This document shows positions 1 through 6,008 of a DNA stretch of 6,265 nucleotides, in pieces. The stretch's first letter is position 1. Each line of letters starts with the position of its first letter. Location of the stretch: assembly GCA_964415045.1 (NCBI GenBank), contig CAYPZL010000261.1, forward strand, positions 1-6,265, written 5' to 3'. Under the pieces are notes generated by a model. It saw only the letters and a list, made by a program, of their open reading frames with translations. It was not told where the DNA came from and did no database searches. Source of the stretch: CAYPZL01 sp964415045 (GTDB lineage Bacteria; Planctomycetota; Phycisphaerae; Sedimentisphaerales; Anaerobacaceae). Made by a program: the position numbers and the translations under genes.

Positions 1-18
1 ATGGTCTCTATCGACCAT
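1..18. repeat. short perfect inverted repeat downstream of the oxidoreductase gene
   Basis: ATGGTC and GACCAT form a perfect 6-bp inverted repeat around a 6-base spacer. It lies about 70 bases past the stop of the minus-strand oxidoreductase gene, so it could form a hairpin at the end of that transcript. No T-run follows it within the window on the minus strand, so it is not a convincing intrinsic terminator. It may be cut off by the window edge. Confidence 0.3.
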
Positions 19-32
19 AACCCCGAGAGCCG

Positions 33-67
33 GTCGTTCCATATTTTCTACAGGCTTGCCCCACCGT
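33..67 (-). repeat. partial copy of the GGTGGGGC/GCCCCACC palindromic repeat with its flank
   Basis: Read on the minus strand, this stretch has CGGTGGGGCAAGCC (53-66) and then, after a short gap, ATATGGAACGAC (33-44). Both segments recur in the same order and orientation on the plus strand at 6210-6243, where the palindrome is complete. Here the second half of the palindrome is missing, so this is a truncated or decayed unit. It sits just downstream of the minus-strand oxidoreductase gene, a usual place for such repeats. Confidence 0.6.
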
Positions 68-89
68 TTGTCTTTCCGAAACCGAGTTG

Positions 90-1439
90 CTACAGGACTT
101 TTGTTTTTCCGGGCATGGCGACGGGGTAGTTGCCGTTGGCGTCTGGTGTGACGGGCGGTTCGGACTCCATCGTGAAGTCGTCCAGGCCCGGGGCCAGCTC
201 GAGGTCCGAGGCCATGGCGTCTTCCCACTTTATCATCTGTCCCGACTCGGCGGCCATGCGGCCGAGGATGCCGGCCACGGCTGCGTTGCAGCAGCGCTCG
301 GTCTCGTTGTAGGGCTTGTTCTTGCGAATCGCGTCGAAGAGCAGATCGTGCTCGACCTGATAGTGGTTGCAGCCCGGCCCGTCGTACCTCCAGATCAGGT
401 TCCGGTTGTCTACGTTGTGACCCTTGAAGATGCGCGGCTTGGTGATCCCTTCGCCCAGCTCGGCGCAGCCGGTGGCGCCGTGGATGTGATCGCCGAAGAA
501 GCCCCAGCAGTTGGCCATGTGGCGGCCCTGGGCAAACAGCCGCGTCCCGTCGGGGAAGCGATACTCGACGGCGTAGTGGTCGAAGAGCTGGTCGGCGTGG
601 GTGCGCACCTGGCGGCCACCCTGGCCCTGGGCCGAGACGGGCCAAGCGTCCTTGCACCAGCAGCAGACGTCGATATTGTGGATGAGCCAATCCAGAATGA
701 AGCTGCCGTTGACCCAGGTGAAGTTGGAATAGTTGCGGATCTGGTGGGCCATTTCGGTCATGCCGGGTTGCTTGGGCGCGAATCCCACGGGCGCGTGCTC
801 GCGGTAGGCCCAGCAGGTGATGATGTCGCCGATGATCCCGTCGTGCAGGCGCTCGACCGCCTCTTCGAGCGGTTTGTAGTGGCGGCTCATAAGCCCGCCG
901 GCGATCTTGAGGTTCCGGCGGCTGGCCTTCTTGCCCGCCTTGAGCACGCGACGGATGCCGGGGGCATCGACGGCGAACGACTTCTCCATGAACACGTGAC
1001 AGCCCTTGGCCACGGCGTATTCGACGTGCAGGGGCCGGAACGCCGGCGGCGTGGTCAGCAGAGCCACTCCGCCCGGCGCGATCAGGTCGATCGCTTTCTT
1101 GTAGCCGTCCATGCCGATAAACTGCCTCTCCGGCGGGACATCGACCTGCTCCTTCTTTTGGCTCGCCAGACTCTTGAGGCTGGTCTGGAGGCGATGCTCG
1201 AAGACGTCGGCCATGGCGACGAGCTTCGTCGGTCCGGCGGTCGAAAGGGCCTGCGCCGCCGCCCCCGTGCCGCGTCCGCCGCACCCGACCAAAGCGATCT
1301 GGATCGTGTTGTTCTCGCCGGCCCAGGCCCGCGTCCCGATCGCGCCGGCCAGCGCCGCGCCGGCCAGGGCACCGGAGGTCTGCTTGAGAAATTCACGACG
1401 GCTGCGGGAGGGTTCCGGTGTGTTGCGTTCGGCGTTCAT
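90..1439 (-). CDS. Tat-exported Gfo/Idh/MocA family oxidoreductase
   Basis: A 449-residue NAD(P)-dependent dehydrogenase-like protein of the Gfo/Idh/MocA family, whose members oxidise or reduce sugars and polyols. A twin-arginine signal is seen at residues 13-19 (SRREFLK), followed by an Ala/Gly-rich hydrophobic stretch ending near AWA (38-40), so export of the folded, cofactor-loaded protein is likely. The Rossmann nucleotide-binding loop follows at residues 52-59 (GCGGRGTG). The family's EKP motif reads EKS at 152-154, keeping the lysine. Asp250, His254 and Asp257 in a DWLIHNID stretch fit the conserved active-site region of the C-terminal domain. The reading frame stays open upstream to 1793, but the ATG at 1439 is chosen because it has AAAGGGG 6-7 bases ahead and directly precedes the Tat signal, and because the upstream extension runs antisense through the neighbouring gene and looks non-coding. 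Length is normal for Tat-type members. Substrate unknown; likely transcribed from its own promoter at 1561-1589. Confidence 0.95.
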   Translation of the reverse strand: MNAERNTPEPSRSRREFLKQTSGALAGAALAGAIGTRAWAGENNTIQIALVGCGGRGTGAAAQALSTAGPTKLVAMADVFEHRLQTSLKSLASQKKEQVDVPPERQFIGMDGYKKAIDLIAPGGVALLTTPPAFRPLHVEYAVAKGCHVFMEKSFAVDAPGIRRVLKAGKKASRRNLKIAGGLMSRHYKPLEEAVERLHDGIIGDIITCWAYREHAPVGFAPKQPGMTEMAHQIRNYSNFTWVNGSFILDWLIHNIDVCCWCKDAWPVSAQGQGGRQVRTHADQLFDHYAVEYRFPDGTRLFAQGRHMANCWGFFGDHIHGATGCAELGEGITKPRIFKGHNVDNRNLIWRYDGPGCNHYQVEHDLLFDAIRKNKPYNETERCCNAAVAGILGRMAAESGQMIKWEDAMASDLELAPGLDDFTMESEPPVTPDANGNYPVAMPGKTKVL

Positions 1440-1509
1440 GAAGCACCCCTTTCTCTTTTCTCGACGGACCACAGTCACTTGGGGCGGGTCTTGCGCCGGC
1501 GCCGCTGGC

Positions 1510-1525
1510 GGCAGGTTTCCCTGCC
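1510..1525 (-). other. GNRA-tetraloop hairpin in the oxidoreductase mRNA leader
   Basis: On the minus strand the sequence is GGCAGGGAAACCTGCC: a perfect 6-bp GC-rich stem closed by GAAA, a member of the very stable GNRA tetraloop class. It lies between the predicted promoter and the start codon, so it would be in the 5' leader of the oxidoreductase mRNA. The next bases (1493-1509) are also self-complementary (GCC/GGC and GCGCCGGCGC), and GCCG at 1526-1529 could pair with CGGC at 1495-1498 to close a larger branched fold. No T-run follows, so it is not a typical terminator. Role unknown. Confidence 0.45.
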
Positions 1526-1560
1526 CGGCCCGACGTGACAAGCCCGCATCAGCCGATAGC

Positions 1561-1589
1561 ATTATGCCCGGACCCGCCGCGAAAAGCAA
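1561..1589 (-). promoter_or_regulatory. sigma70-like promoter of the oxidoreductase gene
   Basis: On the minus strand a -35 element TTGCTT (1584-1589) is separated by 17 bases from a -10 element CATAAT (1561-1566, 5 of 6 consensus bases). The start of transcription would fall near 1554, leaving a leader of about 115 bases. It sits just past the stop of the upstream membrane-protein gene, so the two minus-strand genes need not share a transcript. Confidence 0.5.
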
Positions 1590-1635
1590 GGGGCGCAACA
1601 AGAAAGATGAGCCGCGATCACCACCGGCGCCCGCC

Positions 1636-2350
1636 TCAGACCTCCAGGTACTTGGCCATCCGCAGATTCGAGATCCACCCGGCAAGCGGCTCGTCTTCAC
1701 TGCCTCCACTCGTGATGAATATGTCCTGACACGAGGCGACGGCCTGCATCTTGCGCTTGGCCGCCTCCAGAGACGTCTGCTTCGAGACGACAACGAACCC
1801 CTTGTTCACACCATACTCGAGGCCCGCCCTCTGCCGGTTCTCGAGGAACATTTTCAGGCTATGGTCCAGCGCGCCGCCCTCCGCACGATATTTGTCGATG
1901 CTGCTGGCGTGGAGCATGTACTTCGGCCTTTGCCCCGCGTCGAGGATGGGCAGCCGCGTCACCCTGTCGGTGAAGGACCGCGTGAGGTCCGAAAGCTTCA
2001 CGTCGGCCTCGGTCTTTCCCTCCTCGATCTTGAAATAGCCCATGTCGGCGAAAGGCCGCATGATCGTCGTGACCAGGGCCTTGCCTCGCTGCTCGGGGTG
2101 GATCTGGGCGACGATATCGCGCACCTGCTGGTTGGCCGATTCGAAGCTCTCCCCCCCCGAAGTAAAACGCCAGGATCGTGCCCACCCACGAAGCGAACAC
2201 CGGCAGGGTGATGTTGAAGATGGTCATGGTGTTGTCACTTTCCAGCAGGATGCTCACCAGGGCCAGGATCGCTATGGCGGCCCCGGAGCAACCCATGGTC
2301 CAGCAGGCAAGGACATATCGCGGAGTGTGTTTTGGCTTGTCGGCGGTCAT
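1636..2350 (-). CDS. two-helix membrane protein with CBS-like C-terminal region, frameshifted
   Basis: The gene is read as two overlapping frames: the first runs from the ATG at 2350 and, uncorrected, ends at 1859 after 163 residues; the second carries the rest down to the stop at 1636. Joining them at the C8 tract (2151-2158), as if it had seven bases, gives a continuous 237-residue protein. It starts with two hydrophobic helices (about 12-36 and 44-63), then a linker, then a soluble region. Residues about 183-235 (GFVVVS, SLEAAKRKM, CQDIFITS, GWISN) resemble a CBS domain, and about 120-155 may be a partner CBS-like half. CBS pairs usually bind adenine nucleotides and control an attached channel or enzyme; here only the membrane anchor is attached. 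A strong ribosome site (GGGAGGT) precedes the start by 6 bases, and a promoter candidate lies about 100 bases upstream. Either the assembly has one extra base or the gene is really broken or recoded. Family not named with certainty. Confidence 0.8.
2151..2158 (-). other. homopolymer tract of eight C (G8 in the mRNA) causing a frameshift
   Basis: In the mRNA sense the tract reads TTC GGG GGG GGA GAG, which takes the membrane-protein gene out of frame. With seven G it reads TTC GGG GGG GAG AGC TTC GAA and continues directly into the downstream frame (FGGESFESANQQ). The gene span of 715 bases is one more than a multiple of three, as expected for a single inserted base. Possible causes are a sequencing error, a real mutation, phase variation, or transcriptional slippage. 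Confidence 0.85.
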
Positions 2351-2455
2351 GTCGGACCTCCCTCTTACCTGGTTAGCAACAGGTTGCGCGATTCATCTGC
2401 ACGCAGCGTTTCATAGAGGCAAGTCACAGGTGCGTTGTCCGCGTTCAACACGCAT

Positions 2456-2485
2456 ATTATCCGACGGGGTCTCGAAAAAAAGCAA
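2456..2485 (-). promoter_or_regulatory. sigma70-like promoter of the membrane-protein gene
   Basis: On the minus strand TTGCTT (2480-2485) and GATAAT (2456-2461, 5 of 6 consensus bases) are 18 bases apart. Transcription would begin near 2449, leaving a leader of about 100 bases before the start codon at 2350. The -35 hexamer is the same as in the promoter candidate of the oxidoreductase gene. Confidence 0.45.
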
Positions 2486-2513
2486 GAAAAAACCGGCGGC
2501 GTCAAGAAGCCGG
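2475..2513 (-). terminator. minus-strand intrinsic terminator-like hairpin
   Basis: Read on the minus strand, CCGGC (2509-2513) pairs with GCCGG (2493-2497) around an 11-base loop and is followed by TTTTTT CTTG TTTTTTT-type sequence (complement of 2475-2492), a long U-rich tail. The 5-bp stem is short but GC-only. It would stop transcripts entering from the right, antisense to the zinc-ribbon gene, before they reach the membrane-protein gene. Its U-tract overlaps the -35 element of that gene's promoter. On the plus strand the same stem is followed, six bases on, by T6 (2520-2525), so weak two-way action is possible. Confidence 0.4.
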
Positions 2514-2604
2514 GACGGATTTTTTCTGGCGATGCGGGGGCCGGCGTGATAGCCTCAGGGGCAAAGGCATGAGCCGAGGCGAACGAAGCCGGTTGGATAA
2601 AGGC

Positions 2605-3465
2605 ATGATACGATTTCGGTGCATCTATTGCGGCCGGGAGATCTCGGTCGGGGAAGCGCTGGCCGGCAAGCGGGTTGCGTGCCCCGCCTGCGACCATTTC
2701 GTCCGGGTCCGTCCGCAGGAAACGGGCGCGGCCCTGAAATCGTTGGTCGGCCGCAGGAAGAAAGCCGCACCCGAGGATAGGGGCCGCTGGCAGGAGAAGG
2801 CCGACGAGGACATCGTCGCCAGCCTGCTCTACCAAACCCTTCCGAAGGAGGAGAGACGCCGGCTCGCCGCCAAGCGAGCGCTGGGCCCACTGCTGCCGCG
2901 GTACAACGATCTGACCTTGTTCGCCTTCAGCGTCACGTTCCTGCTGCTGTTTCTGATCGACCCGGACCTACGCACGCTGCTGGTCAAGATGTTCACCGAG
3001 AATTATTTCGGCGACCTCACGGTCTACCTGGCGGTGGCTGGCGCGGGCATGGTCCTGGCCCTGGTCAACGTCTTCCTCGGCAGAGACAAATCCGACGGAG
3101 AGAAGTTCCTGCTGCTGCTGTTCGGGGTGGTCGCCACGGCTGGCACGGGGATCTATGCCGGCCGGATCATGCTCCAGCAGGACCGAAGCTGGCTGATGAT
3201 CTTCCCCGCCTGGAACATCGCCAACGGGGTCCTGCTGCTGATTCTGTTTCGGGTCGGACTCGTCGATACCGACTGTATCGTCGATGAGAAGGCGGGCCTG
3301 ATCCAGATCCTCGCGACAGTGGTCTCGATCTCGCTGCTGCTGGCGCTGTGCCGGTATGCATTCGAGCTGCACTGGGCGGTCACCTTCTCCATCGCCGTCA
3401 GCTATACCATGAGCCTGCTCGGCGTGGTGCAGGACCTGTTCGGACCCCGCCCGAAACGCCGATAG
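2605..3465 (+). CDS. zinc-ribbon protein with six transmembrane helices
   Basis: A 286-residue protein with a zinc ribbon at the very N-terminus: Cys6 and Cys9, then Cys26 and Cys29, each pair in C-X2-C spacing. A charged linker follows (about 36-100, rich in Lys, Arg and Glu). Six hydrophobic segments come next, at about 102-118, 136-158, 167-186, 196-218, 231-250 and 257-275, and the protein ends in a basic tail. The ribbon would sit in the cytoplasm on a membrane-embedded body; this arrangement recurs in planctomycete membrane proteins of unknown role. I do not recognise a catalytic motif in the membrane part. Start choice is uncertain: the ATG at 2605 puts MIRFRC at the start of the ribbon as is usual, but an in-frame ATG at 2569 (12 more residues) has the better-spaced AGGGG site. 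Both starts are preceded by AAAGGC. The gene stands alone; the plus-strand gene downstream is 254 bases away. Confidence 0.9.
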   Translation: MIRFRCIYCGREISVGEALAGKRVACPACDHFVRVRPQETGAALKSLVGRRKKAAPEDRGRWQEKADEDIVASLLYQTLPKEERRRLAAKRALGPLLPRYNDLTLFAFSVTFLLLFLIDPDLRTLLVKMFTENYFGDLTVYLAVAGAGMVLALVNVFLGRDKSDGEKFLLLLFGVVATAGTGIYAGRIMLQQDRSWLMIFPAWNIANGVLLLILFRVGLVDTDCIVDEKAGLIQILATVVSISLLLALCRYAFELHWAVTFSIAVSYTMSLLGVVQDLFGPRPKRR

Positions 3466-3508
3466 CGATGTCCCTCGCCACCAGGAGGAATCAAAGATCA
3501 AAAACGCG

Positions 3509-3578
3509 TAGGATGGGCTTCAGCCCATGCTGAGATACCCTATGTGCGAAGAAACCGCATGGGCTAAAGCCCATCCTA
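3509..3578. repeat. composite palindromic element, copy 1 (paired inverted units)
   Basis: Two 22-base units face each other: 3509-3530 and 3557-3578, matching as inverted repeats at 21 of 22 positions, with a 26-base spacer. Each unit is itself a palindrome (ATGGGCT/AGCCCAT around a 2-base centre). This layout resembles the paired REP units (BIMEs) of other bacteria, but the family is not identified. It begins 44 bases past the stop of the zinc-ribbon gene and could form a long hairpin at the end of that mRNA. No T-run follows, so intrinsic termination is not indicated. Confidence 0.85.
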
Positions 3579-3584
3579 CAAGAC

Positions 3585-3612
3585 TGGACATGCCGGGGGT
3601 CTGCGATACAAT
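3585..3612 (+). promoter_or_regulatory. sigma70-like promoter of the TIM-barrel/secreted-protein operon
   Basis: TGGACA (3585-3590, 5 of 6 bases of the -35 consensus) and TACAAT (3607-3612, 5 of 6 of the -10) are 16 bases apart. Transcription would start near 3619, exactly where the second composite palindromic element begins, giving a leader of about 100 bases that carries that hairpin. The promoter lies in the gap between the two repeat copies. Confidence 0.5.
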
Positions 3613-3618
3613 AGCGGG

Positions 3619-3687
3619 TGGGATGGGCTTTAGCCCATGCCGAGAAGCCTGTGTGCAAACAGGCCGCACGGGCCCAAGCCCGTCTTA
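3619..3687. repeat. composite palindromic element, copy 2
   Basis: The layout is as in copy 1: units 3619-3640 and 3666-3687 in opposite orientation with a 25-base spacer. The spacer also resembles that of copy 1 (GAGA, then TGTGTGC against TATGTGC), so the two copies are direct repeats about 110 bases apart. The right unit has diverged from the left at 6 of 22 positions. Two of the changes (T to C and A to G at facing positions) keep a base pair in the small palindrome (ACGGGC/GCCCGT). It falls in the predicted leader of the downstream operon, ending 32 bases before its start codon. Confidence 0.8.
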
Positions 3688-3719
3688 CGAATTCGGTGAC
3701 TTTGCGCAGGAGGTATTCG

Positions 3720-4607
3720 ATGACGCAGGCTGCCTCGTCCGAGACGATGCCGACCGGGAAGATCGGTACGCTCACCCTGAGCCGCGTGATCAGCGGCAGC
3801 AACCTGATCAGCCCGAACATGCACGCGCGGGACCTGCTCTACATGAACGAGCTGGCCCGCCGGTACAACACCGAGCAGCGCGTGCTGGAAACGTTGCGGC
3901 TCTGCGAGGAGTGCGGCGTCAACGGCATCGTCCTGAAGAATCACAACTTCAAACGTATGCGTCTGTCACGTTACTGGGATGAATGGGGCGGGCAGATGAA
4001 ATGGATCGCCGACGTCATCACCACGGACATCGACCAGTACGAGAAACTGCTGGTCGAACATCTGGACCTGGGCGCCTCGGCTGCCTATCTTTGGGGCGGC
4101 GCCAGTGACATCTGGTATCACCAGAACAAGCAGCGCAACATCGTCCGGGCCTTCGAGATCATGCGGAAGTACGACATCGCCGTCGGCATCGGTGCCCATC
4201 GGCTCGAACCGATTGTCTTCTGCGAGAAGGAAAAGCTGAATCCCGATTTCTATTTCACGACGCTGCACCACGACCGGTACTGGTCCGCCCACCCAGAGGA
4301 GAAGCGGCGGTTCATGGAGAGGTACGAAGCGAACTCTCCTCATCACGACGAGTATCACGACAACATGTTCTGCCACAAGCATGAGGAGATCGTGGCGTTC
4401 ATGCAGGACGTGAAGGCGCCGTGGATCGCGTTCAAGGTTCTGGCCGCCGGTGCGATCCGGCCGGAGCAAGGGTTCCGCTACGCCTTCGAAAGCGGCGCCG
4501 ATTTCATCTGCGTCGGCATGTTCGATTTCCAGGTCCGCGAGGACACGATCCTCGCCCGGCAAATCCTCTCGGGCGACCTCAACAGAAAACGCCCCTGGCG
4601 AGCCTGA
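3720..4607 (+). CDS. conserved TIM-barrel-like protein, aldo/keto reductase-like
   Basis: A 295-residue soluble protein without a signal peptide. The N-terminal GKIGTLTLSRVISGSN (13-28) matches the first strand region of aldo/keto reductases. The C-terminal part (IAFKVLAAGAI, 236-246; then GADFICVGMFDFQV, 259-272) has the alternating strand and glycine pattern of the last strands of a TIM barrel. The usual AKR catalytic Tyr-Lys region is not recognisable, and the middle is unusually rich in His, Tyr and Trp (for example LHHDRYW 182-188 and HHDEYHDNMFCHKH 208-221). It may therefore bind a metal or carry out another reaction; this is inference. The frame stays open upstream to 3618, but the ATG at 3720 is preferred: AGGAGGT ends 5 bases ahead of it, and the upstream codons translate the palindromic repeat. 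First gene of an operon with the secreted protein, 15 bases downstream. I do not know a named function. Confidence 0.92.
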   Translation: MTQAASSETMPTGKIGTLTLSRVISGSNLISPNMHARDLLYMNELARRYNTEQRVLETLRLCEECGVNGIVLKNHNFKRMRLSRYWDEWGGQMKWIADVITTDIDQYEKLLVEHLDLGASAAYLWGGASDIWYHQNKQRNIVRAFEIMRKYDIAVGIGAHRLEPIVFCEKEKLNPDFYFTTLHHDRYWSAHPEEKRRFMERYEANSPHHDEYHDNMFCHKHEEIVAFMQDVKAPWIAFKVLAAGAIRPEQGFRYAFESGADFICVGMFDFQVREDTILARQILSGDLNRKRPWRA

Positions 4608-4622
4608 CGGCGGAGGCCGACG

Positions 4623-5579
4623 ATGGACGTCCGAAGAACCTTCGTGTGCCTCGTACTGGTCGCGCTTGTCGGCCCGCACACCTGCGCCGCCGGGGAGAAA
4701 TCTCTTTTTCGGGACATGCAGTTTCGACGCGGCTTCCTGCTCAGCTATCCGAACTCAAACCGGGGAAGAGCGGTGGAAGCCGTTCTCGATCTCGGCCAAT
4801 CCGGCGCCCGGCCTCTCTGGCGCCTGTGTCAGTGGGGAACCAGGCACAGCCTGGCCACAGCTCCATGTGCCCGGGACGCTCAGGGAGACGCCTGGTACGA
4901 GAATGAAGGCAAGAAGGTGCTCGTGGGAGGACAGAATTCCGCGAATCGCGATCTCGTGCTGGAGGTGCGCGCCAAAGCCGAGTACGGCGATCAGGCGCGG
5001 CGGCCCGGCGAGAGCTGGCCTCACCTGCTGGTGGAACAGGACGCCGCGACCGTGCACCGACTCGATGAATTGCGCGAGATCGCTTTCGAGATCAGTCTGC
5101 GGTTGCTGTACTGCCAGAATCACATGGCCGAAGCCGACTACGATCCGGGGCTGCACGCCGCTCAATTCCAGATGTTCTTCATTGTCAAGAACGTCAACCC
5201 GGACGCGGCCGAGCACGGCGACTTCTACTGGTTCGGCGTGCCCTTCCACGACAACCGGCACGACGTCCCCCCGGCCTACATGGCCAAAGACGCGGGCAAG
5301 TCGGATGCGACGGGCAAGTTTATTTATACGATTGCGGGCCAGGCCGCGGGCGTGACATCACTGGCCGACGGGCAGTGGCGCACCGTACGCGCCGATTTGC
5401 TGGGGCACATCAAGGCCGGCCTGCGGGAGGCGGTGAAGCGAGGATATCTCAAGAGCGCCGACGTCCGCGACTACGCCGTGGTCAACATGAACCTGGGCTG
5501 GGAGATGCCCGGCACCTTCGATGCCGCGATGCAGATCAAGGACCTGCGGATCCGGGCGGTCGTCGAGGACGGCACGTAG
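4623..5579 (+). CDS. secreted protein of unknown function
   Basis: A 318-residue protein with a Sec signal peptide: basic MDVRR, hydrophobic core about 7-17, and likely cleavage after Ala22-Ala23 before GEK. Cys21 is not in a lipobox (the preceding residues are PHT), so a lipoprotein is unlikely. The mature part has no membrane helix. It contains alternating hydrophobic patches and aromatic residues (FQMFFIVKN 182-190, DFYWFGVPF 200-208, and a C-terminal stretch about 285-313 ending KDLRIRAV) that suggest a beta-sandwich, perhaps carbohydrate-related; this is inference. The WRTVRADLLGHI segment (252-263) resembles the 'W-T-x-R-x-D-L' stretches near the end of some jelly-roll domains. The start is well supported: GGAGG lies 6 bases ahead of the ATG, and the gap to the previous stop is 15 bases, so the two are co-transcribed and probably act together. 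No named family recognised. Confidence 0.9.
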   Translation: MDVRRTFVCLVLVALVGPHTCAAGEKSLFRDMQFRRGFLLSYPNSNRGRAVEAVLDLGQSGARPLWRLCQWGTRHSLATAPCARDAQGDAWYENEGKKVLVGGQNSANRDLVLEVRAKAEYGDQARRPGESWPHLLVEQDAATVHRLDELREIAFEISLRLLYCQNHMAEADYDPGLHAAQFQMFFIVKNVNPDAAEHGDFYWFGVPFHDNRHDVPPAYMAKDAGKSDATGKFIYTIAGQAAGVTSLADGQWRTVRADLLGHIKAGLREAVKRGYLKSADVRDYAVVNMNLGWEMPGTFDAAMQIKDLRIRAVVEDGT

Positions 5580-5618
5580 GCGCCCCCCCCGCGCGGAGGA
5601 CGTACAATTCCTCAAAAA

Positions 5619-5909
5619 TTGCGAGATTCTCTGAAGGATTCGGGCCCGTTCGGGCAAATTCAGATCGCCTGGGGCCGCTGCATACGCACGGACCCGCAGG
5701 GCCGCGAGCTCGCCCTGGCCTCAGCCCAATCCATCAGCGTCGGAGACACCCTTTCCGTGGAGCCGGCCGGCGGCGCCAGGATCCGCCTGCACGACCAGAG
5801 CCCGCGTTTGCCTTCCGGACGAACGTACAGAGCCACCTCTCGCGTGGAGAAAAACAGAGCGGGACAGCTCGACACATTGGAAGCGGCAGATGTACGGGCC
5901 ATTGAATAA
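5619..5909 (+). CDS. doubtful small ORF, possible degraded gene or third operon member
   Basis: A 96-codon frame opened by TTG, in the same reading frame as the secreted protein and separated from its TAG by 39 bases. GGAGGA (5595-5600) is a good ribosome site but lies too far from the TTG; it would better suit a start near 5607, where only the very rare start codon ATT is found. From about codon 20 to 75 codon use is GC3-rich like the neighbouring genes. The pattern DPQGRELALASAQSISVGDT, followed by an Arg-Leu-rich stretch, faintly recalls the C-terminal end of exonuclease VII large subunits (GRx..DxxG...s...vxxGDxL), but the rest of that enzyme is absent. The ending is hydrophilic. It may be a remnant of a larger gene; no function assigned. 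Confidence 0.35.
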   Translation: MRDSLKDSGPFGQIQIAWGRCIRTDPQGRELALASAQSISVGDTLSVEPAGGARIRLHDQSPRLPSGRTYRATSRVEKNRAGQLDTLEAADVRAIE

Positions 5910-5913
5910 GTTG

Positions 5914-5980
5914 TAGGGTGGCTTCTCAACCCACGCGCGAAGACCTCGCGCACGACCGCGTGGATCAAGGACCCACCCTG
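5914..5980. repeat. composite palindromic element of the GGGTGG family (diverged)
   Basis: Arms 5914-5937 and 5957-5980 are inverted repeats matching at 18 of 24 positions. Their inner ends are a perfect 7-bp pair (CCACGCG/CGCGTGG). Inside lies a further perfect hairpin, GCGCGA/TCGCGC, with a 5-base loop (5935-5951), which competes with that inner pair. It begins five bases past the TAA of the doubtful ORF. The outer ends (AGGGTGG) relate it to the units at 6009-6029 and 6166-6231. Confidence 0.7.
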
Positions 5981-6008
5981 CCGACCCCCGGCCGCCCCGC
6001 GCAACTCG

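Noticed and set aside
1..129. Plus-strand frame from the ATG at position 1 to the TAG at 127-129
   Set aside because: The ATG is half of an inverted repeat, there is no visible upstream signal, and the frame crosses a repeat and the 3' end of the opposite gene.
87..1538. Long plus-strand open frame of 483 codons
   Set aside because: It lies opposite the oxidoreductase gene, which has a Tat signal, family motifs and a ribosome site; the plus frame has low-complexity Val/Ala/Gly/Arg content typical of an antisense shadow in GC-rich DNA.
1440..1793. N-terminal extension of the oxidoreductase up to 1793
   Set aside because: The added 118 residues look like random Arg/Ser/Pro-rich translation, cross a promoter and overlap the upstream gene; the ATG at 1439 has a ribosome site and starts right before the Tat signal.
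1111..2211. Plus-strand open frame of 366 codons
   Set aside because: It runs antisense across two genes and the gap between them, and shows no domain or start signal.
3509..3687. CRISPR array
   Set aside because: The repeats alternate in orientation, spacers are related to each other, and there are only two composite copies and no cas genes.
3618..3719. N-terminal extension of the TIM-barrel protein to 3618
   Set aside because: These codons translate the palindromic repeat; the strong AGGAGGT site precedes the ATG at 3720.
4450..5355. Plus-strand 301-codon frame overlapping the operon junction
   Set aside because: It is Arg/Ser/Pro-rich shadow translation crossing the stop and start of two better supported genes.
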